Positions 19,037-26,454 of a stretch of 64,000 nt of DNA are shown piece by piece (position 1 is the stretch's first letter; every line of letters starts with the position of its first letter). The stretch covers positions 6,448,001-6,512,000 of the forward strand of contig NZ_CP035913.1 of NCBI RefSeq assembly GCF_004209755.1, written 5' to 3'. Below the pieces are notes generated by a model. The model did no database searches, was not told where the DNA came from, and was given only the letters and a program-made list of their open reading frames with translations. Both the position numbers and the translations under genes were made by a program. This stretch comes from Pseudoduganella lutea (GTDB lineage Bacteria > Pseudomonadota > Gammaproteobacteria > Burkholderiales > Burkholderiaceae_D).

Positions 19037-19309
19037 GTGAACAAGACTGAACTGATCGACCATATCGCCACTTCCGCTGATATCTCCAAGGCGGCCGCGG
19101 CGCGTGCCCTGGACGCGATGATCGATGGCGTAACCACCACTCTGGCCAAGAACGACAGCGTTACCCTGGTCGGCTTCGGCACCTTCATGGTGAGCGAGCG
19201 CGCTGCCCGTACCGGCCGCAACCCGCGCACGAAGGAAGAGATCACGATCGATGCAGCGAAAGTACCGAAATTTAAGGCTGGTAAAGCGCTGAAAGATGCA
19301 GTAAACTAA
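19037..19309 (+). CDS. hupB: DNA-binding protein HU-beta
   Basis: 90 residues, the exact HU size. It begins [20 protein letters not shown] and carries the DNA-contacting arm [12 protein letters not shown] (about residues 55-67) and the C-terminal [17 protein letters not shown] bends and compacts DNA as a dimer. The start codon is GTG with a GGGGA ribosome site 8-9 bases upstream. Its place after lon is the usual proteobacterial order. Confidence 0.97.
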   Translation: MNKTELIDHIATSADISKAAAARALDAMIDGVTTTLAKNDSVTLVGFGTFMVSERAARTGRNPRTKEEITIDAAKVPKFKAGKALKDAVN

Positions 19310-19363
19310 TTGCCTTCGGTGAGCAGCCCTGCTGTTCACCGGTCTGGTCGAATGACCGGCAAC

Positions 19364-19439
19364 GGGCGCTTAGCTCAGTTGGTAGAGCGGATCCCTTACA
19401 AGGATTAGGTCGGGAGTTCGAGCCTCTCAGCGCCCACCA
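19364..19439 (+). tRNA. tRNA-Val (anticodon UAC)
   Basis: 76 bases. GGGCGCT pairs with AGCGCCC, followed by encoded ACCA. The D-arm is TAGCTCAGTTGGTAGAGC, the anticodon stem is GATCC/GGATT and the seven-base loop CTTACAA has TAC at 19397-19399. It is followed closely by two tRNA-Asp genes, probably as one transcript. Confidence 0.95.
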
Positions 19440-19493
19440 GCAGTTCAAGTTGCTGCTGTGAAGTAACGATGTAAACAGTATTGTGCGTTTGCT

Positions 19494-19570
19494 GGAGCGG
19501 TAGTTCAGTTGGTTAGAATACCGGCCTGTCACGCCGGGGGTCGCGGGTTCGAGCCCCGTCCGCTCCGCCA
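19494..19570 (+). tRNA. tRNA-Asp (anticodon GUC), copy 1
   Basis: 77 bases. GGAGCGG pairs with CCGCTCC, followed by GCCA. GTC is at 19528-19530 in the loop CTGTCAC, and the T-arm is CGGGTTCGAGCCCCG. The sequence is identical to the second copy 58 bases downstream. Confidence 0.96.
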
Positions 19571-19628
19571 GCTACAGTGCGCAGACATCAAATGCAGTAA
19601 ATCGTTTCCGCTAGCGGAGACACTACCG

Positions 19629-19705
19629 GGAGCGGTAGTTCAGTTGGTTAGAATACCGGCCTGTCACGCCGGGGGTCGCGGGTTCGAGCCCCGTCCGCTC
19701 CGCCA
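19629..19705 (+). tRNA. tRNA-Asp (anticodon GUC), copy 2
   Basis: An exact 77-base duplicate of the preceding tRNA-Asp gene, with GTC at 19663-19665 and encoded GCCA. A terminator follows 13 bases later. Confidence 0.96.
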
Positions 19706-19718
19706 GAATCAGAAAAAG

Positions 19719-19743
19719 AAGCCTGCGAAAGCAGGCTTTTTTT
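19719..19743 (+). terminator. Intrinsic terminator of the tRNA operon
   Basis: AAGCCTGC (19719-19726), a GAAA tetraloop, GCAGGCTT (19731-19738), and a run of seven T. Confidence 0.9.
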
Positions 19744-20191
19744 CGTCCTGATTCTGGCGCAGCGGAGGACTCCCCCTGCGAGGAGTCCGGCGGGGATCGA
19801 AGGGAGTAAGGCAGGGGTTTCGCGAAGCACTGCTTCGCGCCTGCCGAACGCCGCAGCCATGCAGGGCTGCGGCTCGCTTACCAGCGATTCTGCGGCCGGC
19901 AGGATGTCGGCGAGTCCCGTCCGCGATGCCAGCCCAGCCGGGCTGGCTCGTCCGTTCTCCCTCATTCTCCAGTGCTCCCCCGCAGGGGATCACGACCGCG
20001 CGAAGCCCCGCTTCGCGTAGGCGCAGCCAAGCCTGCTCAGCCACCCGGCATGCGTCCCGCCAACCGCAGGTTCCACGGGCCGCACGCGCGTCCGTCCCAC
20101 CTGTCGCCAACCGCACGCTCCGCCGGCCGCACGCGCGCCCGTCCCACGTTCCCCACCCCACTCAACCTTGCCGAAAATTCAAATGCTCACC
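19744..20191. other. Intergenic region with a cluster of perfect hairpins, no gene supported
   Basis: About 450 bases without a convincing protein gene; the open frames present lack ribosome sites and family similarity. Five perfect inverted repeats lie in the first 250 bases: 19767-19788 (GGACTCC/GGAGTCC), 19821-19839 (CGCGAAGCA/TGCTTCGCG, extended by GGCAGG/CCTGCC), 19850-19873 (GCCGCAGCC/GGCTGCGGC), 19928-19947 (GCCAGCCC/GGGCTGGC) and 19999-20017 (CGCGAAGC/GCTTCGCG). The first 19821 and last hairpins share the CGCGAAGC core. It may be a structured RNA or decayed repeat DNA. Confidence 0.6.
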
Positions 20192-20220
20192 TTGCTACAT
20201 CGGAACACCGCCCCTATAAT
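20192..20220 (+). promoter_or_regulatory. Strong sigma-70-type promoter upstream of ppiD
   Basis: TTGCTA (20192-20197), a 17-base spacer, and a perfect TATAAT (20215-20220). Transcription would begin near 20227, only about a dozen bases before the hairpin at 20239. Confidence 0.65.
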
Positions 20221-20238
20221 CGCGTGAGCAGCGAAAGG

Positions 20239-20266
20239 GGCGAACGCTAACGTTCGCCTTTTTTTT
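20239..20266 (+). terminator. Intrinsic terminator or attenuator between the ppiD promoter and ppiD
   Basis: A perfect 8-bp stem GGCGAACG (20239-20246), CTAA loop, CGTTCGCC (20251-20258), followed by eight T. It stands between a strong promoter and the ppiD start at 20293, so it must be read through for ppiD expression from that promoter. Confidence 0.8.
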
Positions 20267-20292
20267 GTAATGCATAACCTGATAAATTGGCC

Positions 20293-22227
20293 ATGTTTGA
20301 ATTCATACGTACGCATCAAAAACTGATGCAGATTTTGCTGGCGATCCTGATCATTCCATCGTTCGTGTTCGTTGGCGTGCAGGGCTACGAAAGCATGGGC
20401 GACAGCGCGACGACGCTCGCCAAGGTCGACGGCAAGGTCGTGACCCAGCAGGAGTTCGATAACGCGCTGCGCCGCCAGCTGGACCAGTACCGCCAGCGCT
20501 TCGGCGAGCAGTTCGACCAGAAGATGTTCGACACCCCCGAGTTCCGCCAGAGCGTGCTGGACAACCTGATCGCGCAACGCGCCGTCACGTCCGAAGTCGT
20601 GCGCGGCCACCTGACGGTCAGCGACGCGGCACTGCAAAAGGCCATCCTCGACAGCATCAAGGATATTCCCGGCATGATCACGCCGGAAGGCAAGGTCGAT
20701 ATCGAGCGCTACCGCGCAACGCTGGCCAACAACAGCGGCCTCACGCCGGAAGGCTTCGAGCAGACGATGCGCCATGACATGGCTGTCCAGCAGCTCGTCA
20801 GCGGCATCCAGGGCACGGCGTTCGCGCCACGGACCGTGACGAAGCTGGTCACCGACCTGACCGAACAGGAGCGCGACGTGCAGGAACTGGCGATGCCTCT
20901 GCAGCAGTTCGTGGCCAACGTGAAGGTCACCGACGAGATGGTCAAGGCATACTACGACAAGAACGCCAAGCAGTACGCCGTGCCGGAGCAGGCGCGTATC
21001 GAATATGTGGTGCTCGATGCCAAGGCGATCGAAAGCCAGGTCAGCGTGACCGACGAGGAAGTGGCGGCGTTCTACAAGTCGAATGCCACCCGCTACACGG
21101 CACCGGAAGAGCGCCGCGCCAGCCATATCCTGGTGGCCGTCAACAAGGATGCCAAGCCGGCCGACAAGGCCGCCGCCAAGGCCAAGGCCGAAGCGATCCT
21201 GGCCGACCTGAAAAAGGCGCCGGGCACGTTTGCGCAGGTCGCCAAGGCGAAGTCGGAAGATCCGGGTTCGGCCGAGCAGGGCGGTGACCTGGGCGTGATC
21301 GAAAAAGGCTCGCTGGTGCCATCGGTGGAGCAGTCGATCTTCGCGCTGAAGCAGGGCGAGATCAGCAACGTCGTCGAATCCGAATTCGGCTACCACCTGA
21401 TCACCGTGACGTCGCTGAAGCCATCGGTCGTCAAGCCGCTGGACGATGTGAAGACGGACATCGCGGCCGACCTGAAGAAGCAGAAGGCCGGCAAGAAATA
21501 TTCGGAAGTGGTGGAGACCTTCACCAACACCGTGTATGAGCAGGCGGACAGCCTGAAGCCCGTTGCGGACAAGCTGGGCCTGAAGATCGAGACGGCCGAC
21601 AACGTGACACGTACCCCGGCCGCGGGTGCCGCGCCGGCACCGTACAACAACGCGAAGTTCCTCACCGCGGTGTTTGCCGACGATGCCGTCAAGAACAAGC
21701 GCAACACCGAAGCGGTCGAAGTGGCGCCGAGCACGCTGGTTTCCGGCCGTATCGTCGAATTCAAGCCGGCATCGCAACAACCGCTGGCCAACGTGGCTGC
21801 GCAGATCCGCCAGCGCGTGACGATGGAAGAAGCGCTGAAGGCCGCCAAGGCTGCGGGCGAGGCCAAGCTGGCTGCGCTGAAGAAGGCCGACGATGCGACT
21901 GGCTTCAGCCCGGTCCAGAAGGTCTCTCGTGCCAACGCCCAGAACCTGCCGCAGCCTGTCGCGCGTGCCGTGCTCAAAGCCGACGTGTCGAAGCTGCCGG
22001 CCTACGTGGGCGTGGAGCTGCCGGGCATGGGCTATGGCATCTACCGGATCGGCGCCGTGCACCAGCCTGCCGCCGCCGACGAAGCGCGCCTGGCGTCGGC
22101 CCGTGAACAGATCGGCAATATCGTCGCCCAGCAGGACATGCTGAACTACGTCGAAGTGCTGAAGGAAAAGGCCAAGGTCAAGATCATGCGTCCGCTTACC
22201 GACGCGAAGGCCGGCGACGCCCAGTAA
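20293..22227 (+). CDS. ppiD: Periplasmic chaperone PpiD (SurA N-terminal and parvulin domains)
   Basis: 644 residues. One N-terminal transmembrane helix (about residues 12-33) anchors it with the bulk in the periplasm. A SurA-like N-terminal domain follows, then a parvulin domain (about residues 275-375) with ERRASHILVAVN, GGDLGVIEKGSLV and FGYHLITVTSL, then a C-terminal region. It assists folding of secreted proteins emerging from Sec. The ATG at 20293 is used; a TTG two codons earlier is also in frame, and neither has a good ribosome site. The hupB-tRNA-ppiD order is conserved in related bacteria. Confidence 0.93.
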   Translation: MFEFIRTHQKLMQILLAILIIPSFVFVGVQGYESMGDSATTLAKVDGKVVTQQEFDNALRRQLDQYRQRFGEQFDQKMFDTPEFRQSVLDNLIAQRAVTSEVVRGHLTVSDAALQKAILDSIKDIPGMITPEGKVDIERYRATLANNSGLTPEGFEQTMRHDMAVQQLVSGIQGTAFAPRTVTKLVTDLTEQERDVQELAMPLQQFVANVKVTDEMVKAYYDKNAKQYAVPEQARIEYVVLDAKAIESQVSVTDEEVAAFYKSNATRYTAPEERRASHILVAVNKDAKPADKAAAKAKAEAILADLKKAPGTFAQVAKAKSEDPGSAEQGGDLGVIEKGSLVPSVEQSIFALKQGEISNVVESEFGYHLITVTSLKPSVVKPLDDVKTDIAADLKKQKAGKKYSEVVETFTNTVYEQADSLKPVADKLGLKIETADNVTRTPAAGAAPAPYNNAKFLTAVFADDAVKNKRNTEAVEVAPSTLVSGRIVEFKPASQQPLANVAAQIRQRVTMEEALKAAKAAGEAKLAALKKADDATGFSPVQKVSRANAQNLPQPVARAVLKADVSKLPAYVGVELPGMGYGIYRIGAVHQPAAADEARLASAREQIGNIVAQQDMLNYVEVLKEKAKVKIMRPLTDAKAGDAQ

Positions 22228-22247
22228 AGGCGGCGTGCAGCCAACGA

Positions 22248-22273
22248 AAAAAGCCACCCTCGGGTGGCTTTTT
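22248..22273. terminator. Terminator after ppiD, possibly bidirectional
   Basis: AAAAAGCCACC (22248-22258), CTCG loop, GGTGGCTTTTT. The A-rich and T-rich flanks would allow use from both ppiD and mnmH, which converge here. Confidence 0.85.
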
Positions 22274-22304
22274 CATTGCGTTTTCATTGCGTGCGCGCGA
22301 TGAC

Positions 22305-23360
22305 TCAGTCTTCGTGCAGGGACCGCGCGGCGGCCAGGAAGGAAGCCGGCGAGATGTCCGGCAGTTCGACGGCGCGAGCCTGGTCGTACTGCGTGAAATT
22401 GCGCTGGATCGAACGGGCGTAGGCCGGGTCATAGTGATCGACGAGCAGTTCGTCGACGAGTTCCGGCATCCGCCCCTCGGTCGCCATGTGCTGCCACTTG
22501 CCGATCCGTTCCTTGCCATGCAGGTCGGTCAGGTAGGAGAGCTGCGTGTTCAGCGCCGGGGCATTGCAGGCGAAGTGCTGGTAGTCCTCGATCAGCAGCT
22601 GTACGCGGTGCTCGCGCGCTACCTGCAATGCGACGCACGGCGAGGCGCGCATGCGCTCCATCAGCGCGGCGGGAACGCGCAGCGCACCCACCTTCTTGCT
22701 TTCCGATTCCACGAAGACCGGCAGCGCCGGGTCGAAGCGGCGCAGCCGGTCCCAGATCGACGTCTCGAACGCCTTTTGCGTGGGCTGTGGCTGGCAGGGC
22801 AGGTTGCCCAGCACCGAACCACGGTGCGCCGCCAGCTGCTCCAGGTCCAGCACCTGGGCGCCGATCGATTCCAGCGTGTCCAGCAGCCGCGTCTTGCCGC
22901 TGCCGGTGGTGCCGCAGATCACGCGGAAGTCCAGTTCCGGCGCATGCTCCAGGTCGGCGTTGACGCGGTTGCGGAATGCCTTGTAGCCGCCCTCGAGCTG
23001 CACCACCGGCCAGCCGATCTTCGCCATGATATGCGCCATCGAGCCGCTGCGGTTGCCGCCGCGCCAGCAGTAGACCAGCGGCTTCCACTCGCGCGGCTTG
23101 GCGTGCCACAGCGTGTCGATATGGTGGGCGACGTTCGCCGCCACCATTGGCGCGCCGACCTTCTTGGCTTCGAAAGGGCCGGCCTGCTTGTACAGCGTGC
23201 CCACGACGATGCGCTGCTCGTCGTCGAGCACCGGGCAGTTGATTGCGTTCGGCAGGTGATCGAGCGCGAATTCGGCCGGGGTGCGCACATCGATGATGGT
23301 GTCGAAGTCGTCGAGCCGGGCCAGCACGTCGTCGATGGGGAGGATTTCGGGATACTTCAT
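22305..23360 (-). CDS. mnmH: tRNA 2-selenouridine synthase MnmH (SelU)
   Basis: 351 residues. An N-terminal rhodanese domain carries the active-site Cys98 in VYCWRGGNRSGSM; the C-terminal domain has a P-loop GTTGSGKT (residues 150-157). The enzyme converts 2-thiouridine at the tRNA wobble position to 2-selenouridine through a geranylated intermediate using selenophosphate. The start at 23360 (MKYPEILPID) is the family N-terminus and overlaps the stop of the esterase gene by 4 bases. No selD is in the window. Confidence 0.93.
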   Translation of the reverse strand: MKYPEILPIDDVLARLDDFDTIIDVRTPAEFALDHLPNAINCPVLDDEQRIVVGTLYKQAGPFEAKKVGAPMVAANVAHHIDTLWHAKPREWKPLVYCWRGGNRSGSMAHIMAKIGWPVVQLEGGYKAFRNRVNADLEHAPELDFRVICGTTGSGKTRLLDTLESIGAQVLDLEQLAAHRGSVLGNLPCQPQPTQKAFETSIWDRLRRFDPALPVFVESESKKVGALRVPAALMERMRASPCVALQVAREHRVQLLIEDYQHFACNAPALNTQLSYLTDLHGKERIGKWQHMATEGRMPELVDELLVDHYDPAYARSIQRNFTQYDQARAVELPDISPASFLAAARSLHED

Positions 23361-24031
23361 TGCGTCCTTAGGATGGGCAGCAGGTGCGGCCAGATATTGT
23401 TCAGGATGAGGGGATGGGCGGTGGCCAGCGGGTGGATGCGGTCGGCCTGGAACAGCTCCATCTTCTCGGCCACGCCATCGAGCATGAACGGCGCCAGGGC
23501 CACTTTCTCGTCGCGGCTGATCGCCTTGTACATCGCGAAGAATTTTTCCGAATAGTCGCGGCCATAGTTCGGCGGAATGCGGATGCCGACCAGCAGCACG
23601 CGCGCACCCGCGCCCCGCGCCGCCTTCACCATCGCGCGCAGGTTGCCGTCGGCGGCAGGCACAGGCAGGCCGCGCAGCCCGTCGTTGGCACCCAGTTCGA
23701 GCACCACGTAGTCCGGCTGGTGCTTCTTCAGCAGCGCCGGCAGGCGTGTACGGCCACCACTGGTGGTCTCGCCACTGACGCTCGCGTTGACGATGCGGAT
23801 ATCGAGTTTCTGCGCCCGCAGCTTGCCCTCGAGCAGCGCGACCCAGCCGGTACCCCGCGCCAGGCCATATTCGGCGGACAGGCTGTCGCCCACCACGAGC
23901 AGCGTTTTTGGGGCAGAATAGGCGCTCGCCGGGCTGCCCCACAGCAGCAGCATGGCGCAAAGGCACGAACAGAACCGCGAACCGATTCCGGAACTGATTT
24001 TTTCAACCAAGCCAAGCAGACCTTCGACCAT
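23357..24031 (-). CDS. tesA: GDSL-type esterase/lysophospholipase (TesA/arylesterase family)
   Basis: 224 residues. A hydrophobic signal-like segment ending ...SPASA (about residues 25-37) suggests periplasmic location. The SGNH blocks are present: GDSLSAEYG with the nucleophile Ser, the GANDGL Asn block, and DRIHP near the end supplying Asp and His. Family members hydrolyse thioesters, lysophospholipids or aryl esters. The start has a GAGGA ribosome site and shares its CATG with the divergent ABC gene, so the two start codons overlap. The tesA/ybbA divergent pair also occurs in Escherichia coli. Confidence 0.88.
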   Translation of the reverse strand: MVEGLLGLVEKISSGIGSRFCSCLCAMLLLWGSPASAYSAPKTLLVVGDSLSAEYGLARGTGWVALLEGKLRAQKLDIRIVNASVSGETTSGGRTRLPALLKKHQPDYVVLELGANDGLRGLPVPAADGNLRAMVKAARGAGARVLLVGIRIPPNYGRDYSEKFFAMYKAISRDEKVALAPFMLDGVAEKMELFQADRIHPLATAHPLILNNIWPHLLPILRTQ

Positions 24032-24815
24032 GCCAGATTTTCCTCACGCGACCAGCAATTTCATTCCAAGCTCGCCTGCAACGTCGCACAATAATGCGCA
24101 CGACAATGCGCACGACAATGGGCACGGCGCCGGCGCCGGCGCCGTGGCCGGCGCGGCGGCGATCGCGGTAACGGGCCTGACCAAGCGCGTAGCCGATGCA
24201 AGCGGCGAGCTCACCATTTTGCACAGCGTGGATTTTACCGTGCAAAAGGCCGAGACGCTGGCAATCGTGGGCGCATCCGGATCCGGCAAGTCCACGCTCC
24301 TCGGCTTGCTGGCTGGCCTCGATACGCCGAGCGATGGCAAGGTGCTGATCGATGGCACGGATATCTTCGCGCTCGACGAGGACGGCCGCGCCGCCCTGCG
24401 CAAGGCCAAGCTGGGCTTCGTGTTCCAGTCCTTCCAGCTGCTGCCGCACCTGACGGCGGTGGAAAACGTGATGTTGCCGCTCGAGCTGGCCGGTGATGGC
24501 GATGCCCGCCCGAAGGCCGAGGCCATGCTGGGACGCGTGGGCCTGGCGAGCCGGTTGAAGCATTATCCGAAATACCTGTCCGGCGGCGAACAGCAGCGCG
24601 TGGCGTTGGCGCGCGCCTTTGTCACGCAGCCACCATTGCTGCTGGCGGACGAGCCGACGGGCAGCCTCGATGCCGCCACCGGCGAAGCCGTCATCGCATT
24701 GATGTTCGAACTGAATCGCGAGCACGGTTCCACGCTGGTCCTTGTGACGCACGACCCGGCAATGGCGGCGCGCTGCGGCCGCACGATCACGATCGCCGCC
24801 GGCCGCCTCGTGTAG
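24030..24815 (+). CDS. ABC transporter ATP-binding protein, YbbA/LolD-like
   Basis: 261 residues from the ATG at 24030. Core motifs are Walker A GASGSGKST, signature LSGGEQQRVALARAF and Walker B LLLADEPTGSLD, the MacB/LolD class pattern. The first 45 residues are low-complexity (repeated His-Asp-Asn units, then Gly/Ala) and the domain proper starts at about residue 49, so translation may begin later than shown; no clear ribosome site precedes 24030. Its expected permease partner (YbbP-like) is missing: the next gene is on the other strand 12 bases later. Confidence 0.85.
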   Translation: MPDFPHATSNFIPSSPATSHNNAHDNAHDNGHGAGAGAVAGAAAIAVTGLTKRVADASGELTILHSVDFTVQKAETLAIVGASGSGKSTLLGLLAGLDTPSDGKVLIDGTDIFALDEDGRAALRKAKLGFVFQSFQLLPHLTAVENVMLPLELAGDGDARPKAEAMLGRVGLASRLKHYPKYLSGGEQQRVALARAFVTQPPLLLADEPTGSLDAATGEAVIALMFELNREHGSTLVLVTHDPAMAARCGRTITIAAGRLV

Positions 24816-24827
24816 GTCGATCGCTGT

Positions 24828-26375
24828 TCAGCGCGACCGCTGGGCGGCCGGCTGGGTGTGCTGTTGCGCCACGAGCCGGTTCAACTCCACGCGCATCGTG
24901 GGAATCAGTTCGCTGGCCGTCAGGCCGATCGGCCCGGTGCCTTCCGCCACCAGCATGTCGGCCGCGATGCCGTGCAGCCAGACGGCGGCCAGCGTCGCTT
25001 CCCAGCCGGGCCAGCCCTGTGCCAGCAGCGCCCCGGCCAGGCCGGCCAGCACGTCGCCGGTGCCCGCGGTGGCCAGGCCGGCATTCCCGGTCGGATTGAT
25101 CGCAACCCTGCCGTCCGGTGCGGCGATGACGGTGCCCGATCCTTTCAGCACGATGCAAGCGTTCAGCATCGTGGCCAGTGTGCGGGCGGCCGCAAGGCGA
25201 TCGGCCTGCACCGCGTCGATCGGCTTGCCCAGCATGCGTGCCGCTTCGAGCGGATGGGGCGTGGCCAGCGTGGGCGCGGCGCGGCTCGCCACGGCGCCTC
25301 GCAGCGCTGGATCCGCCGCGAGCAGGTTGAGCGCATCCGCGTCGAGTACCAGCGGCTGCCGTGATGCCACCGCGCGTGCCAGCAGGCGTGCGGCCTCGTC
25401 ACCGTTGCCGAGCCCAGGCCCGGCCACGGTCACGCCGCCGGCGAAGTCGATATCCCGTGCGGGTCGGCACATCAGTTCGGGCTGTCCCGCATCCACGGGC
25501 AGCGGTTCGCCCGCAAAGCACAGGTAGACGCGGCCCGCGCCGCCCTGCAGCGCGGCCCTGCCGGCCAGCACGGGGGCGCCGGCCATGCCCGGTGCGCCAC
25601 CCAGCACGAAGACATTGCCATAGCTGCCCTTGTGGCTGTTGTGGCGCCGCACGCGCGCATGGCGTGCGAAGAACGCCGGATCGTTCAGGTGCATCGACGC
25701 CGGCGGGAGCGATGCCGCCGGCAGGTCCAGGCTGGCGACGATGATGTCGCCGGCGTGGTCGCGACCGTCGCAGGTGTGGAGGCCGGGCTTGTCGCCGATG
25801 AACGTGATGGTGTGTGTGGCGCGCACCGCGCGGCCGCCGATATTGCCTGTCTGGCCGGCGCCGACGATGCAGCCAGTATCCGCATCGAGCCCGCTGGGCA
25901 CGTCCAGCGCGAGGATCGGGCAGGAGAGCGCGTTGACGGCGTCCACCAGCGCGCCGGGCACGCCGTCGAGCGGGCGTTGCAGGCCGATGCCGAACAGGCC
26001 GTCGACCACGAGGTGCCAGTCGCGGGCCGCGATGGCCTCCGGCGGAAGGTCCACGAAACGGGCCGTGCTGGCCTCGGCGCGCTGCAATGCCCGGTCCCGC
26101 TCGGGCGCCGAGGTGCGCGCTGGCGCAAGGTGAACGATGGAGACGTGGGCACCGGCATGCGCCAGGTTCGCGGCGACCTCGAAGGCGTCGCCGCCATTGT
26201 TGCCGGGCCCGGCCAGCACCAGCACGCTGGCGCCGTCGGTGGCAAAAGGCAGCAGGTCGAGGGCCGTGTCCGCGCCGGCGCGACCGGCGCGTTCCATCAG
26301 CGTGCCGCCGGGCAGGGCTGTGGCGCAAAGGCGTTCGACATCGCGGATCTGGGCAACGCTGTACAGGGGATTCAT
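24828..26375 (-). CDS. nnr: Bifunctional NAD(P)H-hydrate epimerase/dehydratase Nnr
   Basis: 515 residues, both domains fused. The N-terminal YjeF_N epimerase (about residues 1-215) shows LVLAGPGNNGGDAFEVA and LDVPSGLDADTG. The C-terminal ribokinase-like dehydratase (about residues 225-505) shows VFVLGGAPGMAGAPVLA, LDADALNLLAADP and TAGTGDVLAGLAGALLAQG. It repairs hydrated NADH and NADPH in an ADP-dependent reaction. It is convergent with the ABC gene and divergent from the hydantoinase. Confidence 0.94.
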   Translation of the reverse strand: MNPLYSVAQIRDVERLCATALPGGTLMERAGRAGADTALDLLPFATDGASVLVLAGPGNNGGDAFEVAANLAHAGAHVSIVHLAPARTSAPERDRALQRAEASTARFVDLPPEAIAARDWHLVVDGLFGIGLQRPLDGVPGALVDAVNALSCPILALDVPSGLDADTGCIVGAGQTGNIGGRAVRATHTITFIGDKPGLHTCDGRDHAGDIIVASLDLPAASLPPASMHLNDPAFFARHARVRRHNSHKGSYGNVFVLGGAPGMAGAPVLAGRAALQGGAGRVYLCFAGEPLPVDAGQPELMCRPARDIDFAGGVTVAGPGLGNGDEAARLLARAVASRQPLVLDADALNLLAADPALRGAVASRAAPTLATPHPLEAARMLGKPIDAVQADRLAAARTLATMLNACIVLKGSGTVIAAPDGRVAINPTGNAGLATAGTGDVLAGLAGALLAQGWPGWEATLAAVWLHGIAADMLVAEGTGPIGLTASELIPTMRVELNRLVAQQHTQPAAQRSR

Positions 26376-26454
26376 GGCCGGTGCACCGAAGGGATGGGAG
26401 CCGATAGAATAGCGCTTTTCCCGGGCAACGCGTTTCCCTCACGACGGAGCAGGC

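Noticed and set aside
19744..20161. Long open frames on both strands after the tRNA-Asp genes
   Set aside because: High GC gives open frames by chance; the translations are Arg/Ala/Pro-rich with no motifs, and the DNA is full of hairpins.
19364..20292. Possible genomic island inserted at the tRNA genes
   Set aside because: No integrase, no direct repeat of a tRNA 3' end, and the hupB-tRNA-ppiD order is the ordinary one for this group.
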